In this document: positions 47,030 through 56,604 of the stretch, in pieces
Layout: each line of letters starts with the position of its first letter
Numbering within the stretch: position 1 is the stretch's first letter
Source of the DNA: Hyphomonas sp. L-53-1-40
GTDB taxonomy: Bacteria; Pseudomonadota; Alphaproteobacteria; Caulobacterales; Hyphomonadaceae
Assembly: GCF_000682775.1 (NCBI RefSeq)
Contig: NZ_AWFI01000020.1
Location: 47,652 to 111,651, forward strand
Reading direction: 5' to 3'
DNA: 64,000 nucleotides
Program-made: the position numbers and the translations under genes
Notes under the pieces: generated by a model
Told to the model about the DNA's origin: nothing
Database searches by the model: none
What the model saw: the letters and a program-made list of their open reading frames with translations, nothing else

Positions 47030-48673
47030 ATGACTCATCCGGTGCGAAGCCACGGGTTCACAGCGCTTGGGCCCCTGCATGAAGCCTTTGCCCGCCTGAC
47101 CGGCTGGCCGGCAGTGATCACCAGCTTGTTGCTGGGCGCTTTTTCGGCGGTTGCTTTTGCGCCGTTTCATTTCAGCGTGGTCCTGGTGATTTCATTCACC
47201 GGTCTGATCTGGATGCTGGATGGGGCCCGCAGTCACCGTAAGTGGGGCAAGGCGATCTTCCTGCGCAGTTGGGCTTTTGGTGCCGGATTTTTCCTGATCA
47301 GCATGCATTGGACGGCGGCGCCCTTCTTGGTTGAGCCGGAAAAGCACGCCATTTTCCTGTGGATGCCGCTGATCCTGTTGCCAGGTGGGATGGCGATCAT
47401 CTGGGGCGTCTTCGGCGCGATGGCGGGCGCGTTCTGGTCTTCTTCACCCTCACGCATTTTCATTTTCGCGCTGTTCTTTGCACTCGCCGAGTTCGTGCGC
47501 GGTCATCTGTTCGGCGGGTTCCCATGGAACTTGCCCGGTACGACCTGGATTCCGGGCGGCGCCTTGTCCCAGACGGCGTCGATTGGAGGGGTCTACTGGC
47601 TGACGCTGTTGACGGTCTTCATCATGTCGGCGCCGGCCGCGCTTGTGGACACGCGAGAGTCCCGCCAATTGGCGGTGCGTATGGCGCCGTCCTTTGCCGC
47701 CGCGATCCTGATTGCGCTTGGTTGGACCTGGGGCGCCCAACGCATCGCCCAGCCATCGGCCCAGTCAGATCAGTTTGTGGTGCTGATGGATTCCGGTGTG
47801 CCACAGAGTGAGAAATGGGAGATCGGCCCCGATCCGATCCTGATCGAATACTTGCGCATGTTGTCGACGCAGGAAGGGGAGGCAGGGGACATTGTCCTCT
47901 GGCCGGAAGGGGCGTTGCCGACGACCTTGTTACAGGATGCGAACGCCCTCGACGCTGTGGGCGCGTATCTTGGCCCCCGCAAGCTGATCGCTGGCACAAC
48001 CCGGTACGAGATCACCGGCAAGGACATGCGCGATTATTATAACAGCCTGACCGTGATCGATGAGAATGCGATCCGCTCTGGCCCTGTGGCGCTGTACGAC
48101 AAACATCGCCTGGTGCCTTTTGGAGAGCTGCCGGCCACGCGCATCATTCCGTTCGGGCAGGCCATGTCCGGCATCTTGCCGGGCGCAATACAGCGCATGG
48201 CCAGTGACGGGTTCCGGCCCGGCCTTGGCCCGGCAGTCATCTATGCCGATGACATTCCGCCTTTCGTCGCGATGATCTGCTATGAGGGGCTCTATCCATC
48301 GATCCCGCGAAACGCCAATTTGGGGGCGCGGGCGGACTGGCTGGTCCTGATTTCGAACGATGCCTGGTTTGGGGGTGGCATGGGCCCGGCCCAGCACTAT
48401 GCGCAAAACCGGTATCGATCGATCGAGACAGGCTTGCCCATGGCACGTGTTGCAAGCCGGGGGGCGTCAGCCATTGTCGATGGTTTGGGCAGGGAAGTGC
48501 TGCGTGCGGCGCCGGTCGCAGACGCCCCGAGTGGGTGGAATACCAGCTTTGGCCGTGGACGACTTCCATTGCCCGAGCCTGTTACCCTGTTCCAGACCCG
48601 GATTGGCCTAATCCTGTTCTGGCTGTCCCTGTTCCTGTTCGTCGGACTGGCCTTCCTTACGTGGCGAAGATAG
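47030..48673 (+). CDS. lnt: Apolipoprotein N-acyltransferase Lnt
   Basis: Lnt transfers the third acyl chain to the N-terminal cysteine of outer membrane lipoproteins. The 547-residue protein has six or more N-terminal membrane helices (about 25-235), a periplasmic nitrilase domain, and a final helix. The catalytic triad is visible: Glu293 in LWPEGALPT, Lys358 in LYDKHRLVPFGE and Cys417 in MICYEGLYPS. The several lipoproteins predicted elsewhere in this window would be its substrates. It is the last enzyme of the miaB-phoH-ybeY-corC-lnt run. Confidence 0.96.
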   Translation: MTHPVRSHGFTALGPLHEAFARLTGWPAVITSLLLGAFSAVAFAPFHFSVVLVISFTGLIWMLDGARSHRKWGKAIFLRSWAFGAGFFLISMHWTAAPFLVEPEKHAIFLWMPLILLPGGMAIIWGVFGAMAGAFWSSSPSRIFIFALFFALAEFVRGHLFGGFPWNLPGTTWIPGGALSQTASIGGVYWLTLLTVFIMSAPAALVDTRESRQLAVRMAPSFAAAILIALGWTWGAQRIAQPSAQSDQFVVLMDSGVPQSEKWEIGPDPILIEYLRMLSTQEGEAGDIVLWPEGALPTTLLQDANALDAVGAYLGPRKLIAGTTRYEITGKDMRDYYNSLTVIDENAIRSGPVALYDKHRLVPFGELPATRIIPFGQAMSGILPGAIQRMASDGFRPGLGPAVIYADDIPPFVAMICYEGLYPSIPRNANLGARADWLVLISNDAWFGGGMGPAQHYAQNRYRSIETGLPMARVASRGASAIVDGLGREVLRAAPVADAPSGWNTSFGRGRLPLPEPVTLFQTRIGLILFWLSLFLFVGLAFLTWRR

Positions 48674-48709
48674 AAAAAGTACAAGCGACATACAGAAACA
48701 GGGGGGGAC

Positions 48710-49135
48710 ATGGCCGACAACAAGCTACCCAGCGGTATTGATCGCGTCGTCGGCCAGCGTATCCGGTGGCGGCGCAAGGAGCTGAAGCTGACCCAGGAAA
48801 AGCTGGGAGAGCTGCTCGGCCTGACCTTTCAACAAGTCCAGAAATACGAAAAGGGGGTGAACCGGGTTTCTGCGGGGCGTCTGTTTGAGATGTCCACCGC
48901 CATGGGTGTCCCCATCACCTACTTCTTCGACGGCGCAGAGACCTTTCTTGATCATGATGCCGGGTATGTCGCCGAAGACGGTGACGCAATCCATGCGCCT
49001 GTGATGACGTCGGAAATCCTGGACCTGATTGCCGCCTTCCAGAAGATCGAAGACCAGTCGCTGCGCAAATCCCTGCTTGGAACCATTCAGGCCGCTGCAA
49101 CCGCGTTTGACGGAAAGCAGCAGGACGAGGATTGA
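48710..49135 (+). CDS. XRE-family helix-turn-helix regulator
   Basis: A 141-residue regulator. The Cro/CI domain spans residues 14-74 (VGQRIRWRRKELKLTQEKLGELLGLTFQQVQKYEKG), followed by GVPITYFFDGAE, which is typical of a large alphaproteobacterial group. The C-terminal part, SEILDLIAAFQKIEDQSLRKSLLGTI, looks like a small helical dimerisation segment. It lies 37 bases after lnt and 34 bases before trmB. In related genomes metK commonly sits beside this regulator, but here it is absent. Regulation of nearby genes is possible but not shown. Confidence 0.9.
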   Translation: MADNKLPSGIDRVVGQRIRWRRKELKLTQEKLGELLGLTFQQVQKYEKGVNRVSAGRLFEMSTAMGVPITYFFDGAETFLDHDAGYVAEDGDAIHAPVMTSEILDLIAAFQKIEDQSLRKSLLGTIQAAATAFDGKQQDED

Positions 49136-49168
49136 TCCCCTTCGATCACTGAGGCATCAGACGCCGCG

Positions 49169-49867
49169 ATGACCGACGATACCCCTTCCTTGAAATCACG
49201 CCCATTGCGCACGTTTGGCCGAACGGGTGGGCGGGCGCTATCCGCACGCCAGCAGGACCTGATCGACAATCTCCTGCCTGAGCTGGAAGTCCCGTCGGCG
49301 GAGCCGGGCGCCTTGAATCCGTCAGGCATGTTCGGGGGTGATCGTGACATCTGGCTGGAGATCGGCTTCGGGGGCGGGGAGCATCTTGTTGGTCAGGCCG
49401 GATTGCACCCGGAAGTTGGGTTCATCGGTTGTGAGCCCTTCGTGGAGGGCATGGCCAAGGCGCTGACGGGTATCAAGGATCATGACCTCGGCAATGTTCG
49501 GCTCGTCATGGACGATGCGCGGCCGGTTATGGCGGCGCTGAAGGATCAGAGCATTGCGCGCGCCTTTATCCTTTTCCCGGATCCGTGGCCGAAAAAGCGG
49601 CAGCAAAAGCGCCGCCTGATCCAGCCGGAATTTCTGGATGAACTGTATCGTATCTGTCGTCCCGGCGCGCAGATCCGTTTCGCGACTGACGTCAAGAGCT
49701 ATGCTGACGAAGCGCTTGCCCGGTTTCTGGAACATGGAGGATTCGACTGGGGGGTGAACTGTGCCGATGATTGGCGGCGTCCGCCAGAAGATCACCTCAC
49801 AACGCGCTATGAGCGCAAGAAATTGGGCGATTGCGCCCCGGTTTGGCTGGACTTCGTTCGCAGCTGA
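49169..49867 (+). CDS. trmB: tRNA (guanine-N7)-methyltransferase TrmB
   Basis: TrmB methylates G46 of tRNAs. The 232-residue protein has the SAM-binding motif LEIGFGGGEHLVGQA, the acidic residue in GCEPFVEGMA, and the catalytic motif FPDPWPKKRQQKRRL typical of TrmB. It ends with TTRYERKKLGDCAPVWLDFVR, which is also conserved. The first 45 residues are a basic, less conserved stretch common in alphaproteobacterial members. It is followed by a non-coding leader of the cold shock gene. Confidence 0.96.
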   Translation: MTDDTPSLKSRPLRTFGRTGGRALSARQQDLIDNLLPELEVPSAEPGALNPSGMFGGDRDIWLEIGFGGGEHLVGQAGLHPEVGFIGCEPFVEGMAKALTGIKDHDLGNVRLVMDDARPVMAALKDQSIARAFILFPDPWPKKRQQKRRLIQPEFLDELYRICRPGAQIRFATDVKSYADEALARFLEHGGFDWGVNCADDWRRPPEDHLTTRYERKKLGDCAPVWLDFVRS

Positions 49868-49881
49868 CACAAGACATTCAC

Positions 49882-49913
49882 TTGACCGATTGTCGCACCC
49901 ATGCGTTTATATT
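49882..49913 (+). promoter_or_regulatory. Probable promoter of the cold shock gene
   Basis: TTGACC (49882-49887) and TATATT (49908-49913) resemble sigma-70 boxes, although the 20-base spacing is long; TTTATA two bases earlier gives 18. A start near 49920 would give an untranslated leader of about 130 bases, as is usual for cold shock genes. The 185-base gap between trmB and the cold shock gene holds nothing else that I can name. Confidence 0.5.
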
Positions 49914-50052
49914 GCCATCGAATTCGGTCGGTCTGAAACTTCAAGACCCCGTCAGACCGGCGGCCATGACTTTCTTCCTACCCGTTTCGATAAGTGGACC
50001 TGGTTCAAATCCGAGCCGGGACGCTTCTATCTAACGTAAAGGACTACAAGTA

Positions 50053-50262
50053 ATGGCAACTGGCAAAGTGAAATGGTTCAACGACCAGAAGGGCTTTGGC
50101 TTCATCAAACCTGATGAGGGCGGCGCGGACGTTTTTGTACACATTTCGGCCGTTGAGCGCTCCGGCCTGCGTACGCTGGCTGAAGACCAGGCAGTATCTT
50201 ACGAACTCTTCAAGGACGAACGCCGTGGCAAGACCTCGGCTGTGGACCTGAAGGTTCTGTAA
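50053..50262 (+). CDS. Cold shock domain protein
   Basis: A 69-residue single-domain nucleic acid chaperone of the CspA type. It begins MATGKVKWFNDQKGFGFI, with RNP1 motif KGFGFI, and has RNP2 VFVHIS followed by the loop AVERSGLRTL. These proteins bind single-stranded RNA and melt structures at low temperature. The length is normal for the family. AAGGA lies ten bases before the ATG. It has its own probable promoter and an intrinsic terminator, so it is a single-gene unit set between trmB and rimP. Confidence 0.96.
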   Translation: MATGKVKWFNDQKGFGFIKPDEGGADVFVHISAVERSGLRTLAEDQAVSYELFKDERRGKTSAVDLKVL

Positions 50263-50288
50263 GCACGAATTACCCTTTCTGGGTTCAA

Positions 50289-50413
50289 GGCGGCGGTTCC
50301 GGCAACGGGACCGCCGTTTTTCTATGCTTACCGCACCCCATCTCTCGACACGCCGCACTGCAGGGAGTATATGCACTCCCAAGTCGAAACATATCGGCGG
50401 CGGTTCCGGCAAC
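50289..50413 (+). repeat. 18-base direct repeat in the cold shock terminator and the rimP leader
   Basis: The sequence GGCGGCGGTTCCGGCAAC occurs exactly at 50289-50306 and again at 50396-50413. The first copy forms the 5' arm and loop of the cold shock terminator. The second copy is followed by CCGGAA, so that TTCCGG-CAAC-CCGGAA makes a six-base-pair hairpin about 15 bases before the rimP start, without a strong T-run. Confidence 0.8.
50291..50321 (+). terminator. Intrinsic terminator of the cold shock gene
   Basis: A ten-base-pair stem (50291-50300 with 50307-50316, one T-G pair, loop GGCAAC) is followed by five T residues. Its 5' arm and loop belong to an 18-base sequence repeated just before rimP. 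Confidence 0.9.
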
Positions 50414-50434
50414 CCGGAATAGTCCCTTTCTCCG

Positions 50435-51034
50435 ATGATTGCCCTGACCGAACAGGAACGCCAGATTCTCGCGCTCGTCACGCCCGTGGCAGAGTCGCTT
50501 GGCATGGAAATCGTTCGCCTGCGCGTGCAGGGCGGGCGGCGCCCACAGCTGCAGATCATGGCAGAGCGCGCCGGCGGCGCCCCAACCAATGTCGAGGATT
50601 GCGCCAGCTTGTCGCGCGCAATCGCGCCCTTGATGGATGAGGCTGACCCGATCAGCGAGGCCTACACGCTGGAAGTGTCCACGCCTGGCATCGACCGTCC
50701 CCTGACGCGGGAAGGGGATTTCGGTCGCTGGATTGGCCATGCGGCAAAGATTGAACTGTCCCGGCCGATTGATGGCCGTCGGCGGTTTTCCGGTGTGATC
50801 CGGGGCGAGGACGAGGATGGCGCGCATATCGAGCTGGACGATGAGACTGAACTCGTTGCCCATGTCCATGAGATGAGCCGCGCCAGCCTGATCCTGACCG
50901 ACGAATTGATTGATGCAGCGCGCGCGGCTGGCACCCTGCCGCCGCAGCCAGACGAAGACGACCTTGGCGATCTGGAGATCGACGAGACGGACGAAGACAC
51001 CGATACAAACGAAGAGACGGGAGACGTCACATGA
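50435..51034 (+). CDS. rimP: Ribosome maturation factor RimP
   Basis: RimP assists assembly of the 30S subunit head. The 199-residue protein has the N-terminal alpha-beta domain (LTEQERQILALVTPVAESLGMEIV and VEDCASLSRAI, with VSTPGIDRPL) and the C-terminal SH3-like barrel. Its last 35 residues are very acidic (DEDDLGDLEIDETDEDTDTN-like), an extension seen in alphaproteobacterial members. Its stop overlaps the nusA ATG by four bases. It leads the rimP-nusA-ylxR-infB-rbfA-truB block. Confidence 0.95.
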   Translation: MIALTEQERQILALVTPVAESLGMEIVRLRVQGGRRPQLQIMAERAGGAPTNVEDCASLSRAIAPLMDEADPISEAYTLEVSTPGIDRPLTREGDFGRWIGHAAKIELSRPIDGRRRFSGVIRGEDEDGAHIELDDETELVAHVHEMSRASLILTDELIDAARAAGTLPPQPDEDDLGDLEIDETDEDTDTNEETGDVT

Positions 51035-52800
51035 ACACCATCGGCGTTTCAGCCAACAGGCTGGAAATCCTGCAGATCGCGAAAGCGGTCGCCGAAGAGA
51101 AGGCAATCGATCAGTCGATTGTCATCGAGGCCATGCAGGAAGCAATCGAGAAGGCCGCTAAAGCGAAATACGGCCAGGAGCACGACATTCGTGCGAAGAT
51201 CGATTCTGTGACAGGCGAGCAGACGCTGTGGCGCATCCAGACCGTTGTGGCGGACGAGGAGTTCGAGGACGAGTCGAAGGAACTGCGCCTGTCCGAGGCC
51301 AAGAAGATTGATGAGAACCTGGTGGCAGGTGACGAGCTGAAGGAAGAGCTTCCGCCTTTCGATTTCGGCCGTGTTGCTGCCCAGACGGCCAAACAGGTCA
51401 TCATGCAGAAGGTTCGCGATGCCGAGCGCGAGCGCCAGTACAATGAGTACAAGGACCGTGTCGGCGAAGTCATCTCCGGTGTCGTCAAGCGCGTCGAATA
51501 TGGCCATGTCATCGTGGACCTCGGCCGCGCTGAAGGCATTATCCGTCGCAATGACGGTATCCCGCGCGAGAACTTCCAGACCAATGATCGTGTCCGCGCC
51601 TATCTCTACAAGGTGAGCCGCGAGACCAAGGGTCCGCAAATCTTCCTGTCGCGCTCTGCACCAGACTTCATGGTCAAGCTGTTCGCTCAGGAAGTGCCGG
51701 AAGTTTATGAAGGCGTGATTGAGATCAAGGCCTGTTCGCGCGATGCGGGCAGCCGCGCCAAGATCGGCGTGATCTCCAATGATTCCTCTATCGACCCGGT
51801 CGGTGCGTGTGTGGGTATGCGCGGTGCGCGTGTCCAGGCGGTGGTCGGCGAATTGTCGGGTGAGAAGATCGACATCATTCCTTGGAATTATGACGACGCG
51901 ACCTTCATCGTGAACGCGCTGCAGCCGGCCGAAGTGTCGAAAGTGGTGCTGGACGAAGAAGAGCGCCGCGTCGAAGTCGTGGTGGCTGACGATCAGTTCC
52001 CGCTGGCCATTGGCCGTCGTGGACAGAATGTGCGTCTCGCCTCCCAGCTGACCGGCTGGCAGATCGACCTCGTGACCGAGAGCGCCGATTCCGAGCGTTA
52101 CCAGCGCGAGTTCCAGGAGCGTACCGACCTCTTCATGAAGGCGCTTGATGCCGACGAGACGTTGGCCCAGCTGCTGGCATCTGAAGGCTTCGAGACGGTC
52201 GAAGAGATTGCCTATGTTGCGCCGGAAGACTTTATCACGATCGAAGGCTTTGACGCCGACGTGGCAGAAGAGCTTCAGGAGCGCGCCCGGGAATTCCTTG
52301 AGCGTCTTGCCGCTGAGAATGATGCTAAGCGCAAGGAACTCGGTGTTGAGGACCCCGTGATGGAATTGGAAGGCATGACGCCTTCCTTCGCGGTCCGTCT
52401 CGGCGAAGAGGGTGTGCAGACACTGGACGATGTGGCGGGCCTTGTGCCGGACGACATCACCGGTTGGCGTGAGCCCGGCCCTGACGGCAAGCCGGTCTGG
52501 GTCGAAGGTGTTCTGAAGAAGGGCGAGATGCGCAAGGATGACGCGCAGATGTTCATCATGCGCGCACGGGTTGCCGCAGGATGGATCGAGCCGGACGCCA
52601 TCGAGCAGATGCTGGCCGAGAAAGCCGAAGAGGAAGCCCCTGAACTTACCGAGGAAGAGCGTGCGCTCCTGGCACTCGGTGAACTGGGTAACAACCCCTC
52701 ACCAGATGCGGTGGACGAAGCTCTTGAAGAGCTCGAGTTTGATCTCGATGCCCTGGCAGCGGAGGGCGGTGATGACGAAGAGGCCGCACCGCAAGAGTGA
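51031..52800 (+). CDS. nusA: Transcription termination/antitermination factor NusA
   Basis: NusA binds RNA polymerase and controls pausing, termination and antitermination. The 589-residue protein shows the N-terminal polymerase-binding domain (1-130), an S1 domain (about 135-205, GEVISGVVKRVEYGHVIVDLG), KH1 and KH2 (about 230-350, with DPVGACVGMRGARVQAVV and PLAIGRRGQNVRLASQLTG), two helix-hairpin-helix repeats, and an acidic tail. The ATG overlaps the rimP stop. The ylxR start lies inside its last codons. Confidence 0.97.
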   Translation: MNTIGVSANRLEILQIAKAVAEEKAIDQSIVIEAMQEAIEKAAKAKYGQEHDIRAKIDSVTGEQTLWRIQTVVADEEFEDESKELRLSEAKKIDENLVAGDELKEELPPFDFGRVAAQTAKQVIMQKVRDAERERQYNEYKDRVGEVISGVVKRVEYGHVIVDLGRAEGIIRRNDGIPRENFQTNDRVRAYLYKVSRETKGPQIFLSRSAPDFMVKLFAQEVPEVYEGVIEIKACSRDAGSRAKIGVISNDSSIDPVGACVGMRGARVQAVVGELSGEKIDIIPWNYDDATFIVNALQPAEVSKVVLDEEERRVEVVVADDQFPLAIGRRGQNVRLASQLTGWQIDLVTESADSERYQREFQERTDLFMKALDADETLAQLLASEGFETVEEIAYVAPEDFITIEGFDADVAEELQERAREFLERLAAENDAKRKELGVEDPVMELEGMTPSFAVRLGEEGVQTLDDVAGLVPDDITGWREPGPDGKPVWVEGVLKKGEMRKDDAQMFIMRARVAAGWIEPDAIEQMLAEKAEEEAPELTEEERALLALGELGNNPSPDAVDEALEELEFDLDALAAEGGDDEEAAPQE

Positions 52801-53449
52801 AGCGCGGGTAACCGCTACTGAAGGTCGTGTTGCGGACGGGGAGAGCCCCGTCCGGCAATGCGCCGTAACCCGGGAAAAGCTTCCGCAGGATGCGATGGTG
52901 CGATTTGCGCTGTCGCCAGACAATGTTGTGACCCCGGATATTTCAGGCAAGTTGCCTGGCCGTGGCGTCTGGGTCCATTCGGACCGTGAGACGTTGGAAA
53001 CGGCCGTGAAGAAGGGCGCCTTTGCGCGCGGCTTCAAGCAACAGGTCATTGTCCCGGAAGGACTTTCTGGCACCGTAGAGACCTTGCTGCTGCAGAGGCT
53101 GACCGGCCTGCTGGGCATGGGGAAGAAGGCAGGGGATATCGTGCTTGGCTTCGACCAGGTGCGAGATGCGTTGCAGAAGAAGCGGCCTGGCTTGCTTCTG
53201 GAAGCCGCTGATGGTGCAGAAGATGGCCGTTCAAAGGTGTATTTCCTCGCCAAAGCATTATATAGCAACGTGAAAATGGCCGGTGCGCTCAGTTCGGAGG
53301 AATTGGGCGTGGCTTTTGGACGTGAGCGTGTGATACACGGTCTCGTCCGCAAGGGTCCAATTGCGAAGGCGACAGAGCTTGCTTATCAGCGGCTAGCCGG
53401 ATTTCGAGCAAGGCCCGAACTGGACTGGTTCCCGGATCAGGATCGGTAG
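52772..53449 (+). CDS. YlxR/DUF448 RNA-binding protein with L7Ae-like domain
   Basis: A 225-residue probable RNA-binding protein. Residues 22-95 are a YlxR (DUF448) domain with QCAVTREKLPQ and LPGRGVWVH, and residues 105-190 resemble an L7Ae-type fold starting LLGMGKKAGDIVLGFDQV. Such two-domain forms are usual in alphaproteobacteria between nusA and infB. The best start is the ATG of MTKRPHRKSE, 29 bases inside the end of nusA, because GGAGGG lies six bases before it. The frame is open much further back but is not coding there. Its exact RNA target is unknown. Confidence 0.9.
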   Translation: MTKRPHRKSEARVTATEGRVADGESPVRQCAVTREKLPQDAMVRFALSPDNVVTPDISGKLPGRGVWVHSDRETLETAVKKGAFARGFKQQVIVPEGLSGTVETLLLQRLTGLLGMGKKAGDIVLGFDQVRDALQKKRPGLLLEAADGAEDGRSKVYFLAKALYSNVKMAGALSSEELGVAFGRERVIHGLVRKGPIAKATELAYQRLAGFRARPELDWFPDQDR

Positions 53450-53509
53450 CGGAAAACAAGGCCGAGGCGCATGGGCGCGGATCGGTAAGAAACGTGGTAT
53501 GAAGAACGT

Positions 53510-56065
53510 ATGAGCGATACGAAAGACACTGGTGGTAATACGGGCGGACGCAAGCCGCTCACTGTTGCACGGAAATCATCCGGCACGGTGAAGCAGAGCT
53601 TCAGTCACGGCCGCTCCAAGCAGGTGGTTGTTGAAACCAAGAAGCGCCGGTCTGTAGGACCGAGCGGTTCGGCTGCTGCGCCAGGTGGTGATGCTTCGAA
53701 AGCGGCTTCAGACTCCCTCGAAGCCCGCCTCGTCGCGACCGCCAAGAAACTTGGTATCACGGTCAACGAGCTGAAAGCCCGCCAGAAAGCGCTGTATGAG
53801 CGCAAACAGGAAGAGGCCAGCCGCGCCAAGGAAGAGCAGACCCAGAAGGCCGCTCAGGATCGCTTGCGCTCGGAGCAGGAAAAGAAGCTCCAGGAAGTCA
53901 AGGAACGCGAAGAGGCTGAAGCTCGCCGCAAGGCTGAGGAAGAAGCCCGCAAGGTCGAGGAAGCCGCCGCGAAAGAACGTGCGGATCGCGCGCCCAAGGC
54001 TCGCGGGAAGACGGATGCAGCCGCGCCAGCGGCGACCCCACCCGTTGATGACAGCCCCGCACGTGCCAAGCGCGGCAAGTCCGGTCGTGATGACCGTGAT
54101 CGTGCCAGCCGCGACTCACAGAACCGCAGTTCACGCGGTGGCGGTGGTGGTGGCGAACGTCGCCGTGGCAAGTTAACGATTTCTTCTGCGCTCGGTGATG
54201 ACGCTGATCGCCAGCGCTCGCTCGCCTCGCTGCGCCGCGCCCGAGAGCGCGAACGTGAGCGCCGTACAGGCGGCAATGACCAGCGCGAAAAGATGTCCGT
54301 TGAGGTCACTCTGCCAGAGACCATCACGCTGCAGGATCTTGCCCAGCGCATGAACGAACGTGTCGGAGACGTCGTGAAGTTCATGATCCAGCAGGGCGAA
54401 ATGCTCCGCGGAAACGATATTATCGATGCCGATACGGCTGAACTGATCGCCGAGGAATTCGGCCACACCGTGAAGCGCGTGTCTGAAGCCGACGTCGAGA
54501 TCGGCCTTGAAGGCGGCGAGGATGATGCAAAAGACCTCAAGCCGCGCGCGCCGATCGTGACGATCATGGGCCATGTTGATCACGGCAAGACGTCGCTTCT
54601 GGATGCCTTGCGCAAGACAGATGTTGTGGCAGGCGAAGCTGGCGGCATTACGCAGCATATCGGTGCCTATCAGGTGAAGCTGAAATCCGGTGACAAGATC
54701 ACCTTCCTGGATACGCCAGGCCACGCAGCCTTCACGGCGATGCGTGCCCGCGGCGCGACCGCAACTGACATCGCAATCCTTGTGGTCGCAGCCGATGACT
54801 CGGTGATGCCGCAGACGATTGAATCCATCAACCATGCCAAGGCTGCAGGCGTTCCGATCATCGTCGCCGTCAACAAGAGCGACCTTCCGGATGCGAATGC
54901 CGACAAGGTGCTGACCGATTTGCTTCAGCATGATGTGCAGGTTGAAAGCATGGGTGGTTCGACCCAGGCCGTGAAAGTATCTGCGCTGACTGGCGCCGGA
55001 CTGGACGAGCTGACGGACGCCATCACGCTTCAGGCTGAGCTTCTGGAATTGAAGGCCAACCCGGCCCGTCCTGCAGACGGTACCGTGATCGAAAGCCAAC
55101 TCGACAAGGGTCGCGGCCCGGTCGCGACGGTTCTGGTCAAGCGCGGCACGCTCAAGCGCGGCGATATTGTTGTTGCCGGCGCTCAGTGGGGCAAGGTTCG
55201 TGCGCTCGTCGACGAGCGTGGCCAGCAATTGAAAGATGCTGGTCCGTCCCTGCCTGTCGAGGTGCTTGGCCTTGATGGTGCGCCAGACCCGGGTGATCAG
55301 TTCGTTGTGGTCGATACCGAAGCGCGTGCTCGTGAAGTCACCGAGTACCGTGTTCGCCAGAAGCGTCAGGTTTCCGGCAAAGCTGGTGCAGCCGCACGGG
55401 CATCGCTCGATCAGCTGCTCAGCAAGTTGAAGGACGGGTCTGTCGAGACGTCGGAACTGCCAGTGGTCGTCAAGGGTGACGTTCAGGGCTCCGTTGAGGC
55501 GATCAGCCAGTCTCTGGACAAGATATCAACCGACGAAGTTCGTGCACGGGTTATTCACGGTGCGGTCGGCGGTATTTCCGAAAGCGATGTCCTGCTCGCC
55601 CAGTCCTCCGAAGCTCCGATTTTTGCGTTCAATGTGCGTGCAAACAAGCAGGCGCGTGACCTCGCAGAGAAAGAAGGCGTCGAGATCCGCTATTATTCGG
55701 TGATCTACGACCTGATCGACGATGTGAAATCCACGCTGTCGGGCATGCTGGCCCCAGAGAAGCGCGAGACCTTCATCGGCTATGCCGAAATTCTGGAAGT
55801 CTTCAACATCACCAAAGTCGGCAAGGTTGCCGGTTGCCGTGTGTCCGAAGGCAAGGTTCTTCGCGGTTGTGGTGTTCGCCTGCTGCGGGATGATGTTGTC
55901 ATCCATGAAGGCAAGCTGAAAACGCTGAAGCGCTTCAAGGATGAAGTCATCGAGGTCAGCTCTGGCATGGAGTGCGGTATGGCGTTCGAGCGCTATGACG
56001 ACATGCGTGTCGGCGACAAGATCGAGTGCTTCCAGGTTGAGGAAATCGCAAGGTCGCTTGAATAA
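53510..56065 (+). CDS. infB: Translation initiation factor IF-2
   Basis: IF-2 is the GTPase that brings initiator tRNA to the ribosome. The 851-residue protein has a short N-terminal segment ([19 protein letters not shown]), a long charged linker of Lys, Glu, Arg and Ala (about 75-240), the IF2_N helical domain (about 260-325), the G domain with GHVDHGKT at 354-361, DTPGHAAF and NKSD, then beta barrels and the tRNA-binding domain. A second in-frame ATG might give a shorter form, as in other bacteria, but none is marked by a strong site. It starts 60 bases after ylxR. Confidence 0.97.
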   Translation: MSDTKDTGGNTGGRKPLTVARKSSGTVKQSFSHGRSKQVVVETKKRRSVGPSGSAAAPGGDASKAASDSLEARLVATAKKLGITVNELKARQKALYERKQEEASRAKEEQTQKAAQDRLRSEQEKKLQEVKEREEAEARRKAEEEARKVEEAAAKERADRAPKARGKTDAAAPAATPPVDDSPARAKRGKSGRDDRDRASRDSQNRSSRGGGGGGERRRGKLTISSALGDDADRQRSLASLRRARERERERRTGGNDQREKMSVEVTLPETITLQDLAQRMNERVGDVVKFMIQQGEMLRGNDIIDADTAELIAEEFGHTVKRVSEADVEIGLEGGEDDAKDLKPRAPIVTIMGHVDHGKTSLLDALRKTDVVAGEAGGITQHIGAYQVKLKSGDKITFLDTPGHAAFTAMRARGATATDIAILVVAADDSVMPQTIESINHAKAAGVPIIVAVNKSDLPDANADKVLTDLLQHDVQVESMGGSTQAVKVSALTGAGLDELTDAITLQAELLELKANPARPADGTVIESQLDKGRGPVATVLVKRGTLKRGDIVVAGAQWGKVRALVDERGQQLKDAGPSLPVEVLGLDGAPDPGDQFVVVDTEARAREVTEYRVRQKRQVSGKAGAAARASLDQLLSKLKDGSVETSELPVVVKGDVQGSVEAISQSLDKISTDEVRARVIHGAVGGISESDVLLAQSSEAPIFAFNVRANKQARDLAEKEGVEIRYYSVIYDLIDDVKSTLSGMLAPEKRETFIGYAEILEVFNITKVGKVAGCRVSEGKVLRGCGVRLLRDDVVIHEGKLKTLKRFKDEVIEVSSGMECGMAFERYDDMRVGDKIECFQVEEIARSLE

Positions 56066-56076
56066 GCCGGGAACAG

Positions 56077-56604
56077 ATGACTGCGCCTGATCAAATCTCC
56101 GGCCTTCTGGGTGAAAAAGACCAGAAGCGCCTGATCCGTCTTTCCAGGCGAGGCGCAGTCGGGCCGACCGCAATATACTATGCGGGTGTGACGGCGCCGA
56201 TCATATCGGCCAGCATGTCGGTCATGATGCGCAATGCGACTGAGATGGCCGGCCTCAGCCCTTATTGGCAATGGTTCCTATCGGCGCTTGTCGCCGCGTT
56301 TGCTGGGATTTCATGGTATCTCATTTTCATTCGCTGGTCATACCGGTCTCCGGTTGATGTGTTTGGAGCCTCGCCTCTGGAAACCGAAATCAGTGTGATG
56401 GACGAATATCTGAAAGTCCGACGAGGCGGTATCGAAACCCGAGTAGACTGGGCCAGCGTTGCGGCCGTCAAATCCGGTCGCGGGTTCACATCGGTACAAA
56501 TACAAGGCGCAGATGCGCTGATCATTCCCGACGAATGGTTCAACAAGGACAAGCAGGCGCGCCGCAATTTCGTGGAGCGCCTCAAACAGAAAGCAGGTGT
56601 CTGA
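56077..56604 (+). CDS. YcxB-like membrane protein between infB and rbfA
   Basis: A 175-residue protein with two membrane helices (about 32-52, IYYAGVTAPIISASMSVMM, and 64-86, WQWFLSALVAAFAGISWYLI) and a C-terminal cytoplasmic domain with VMDEYLKVRRGGIETRVDWASVAAV and GADALIIPDEWF, the pattern of the YcxB-like C-terminal domain. Its function is unknown. It begins 11 bases after infB and its stop shares a base with the rbfA start (TGATG), so it is an inserted member of the translation operon. I know of no link to ribosome assembly. Confidence 0.8.
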   Translation: MTAPDQISGLLGEKDQKRLIRLSRRGAVGPTAIYYAGVTAPIISASMSVMMRNATEMAGLSPYWQWFLSALVAAFAGISWYLIFIRWSYRSPVDVFGASPLETEISVMDEYLKVRRGGIETRVDWASVAAVKSGRGFTSVQIQGADALIIPDEWFNKDKQARRNFVERLKQKAGV

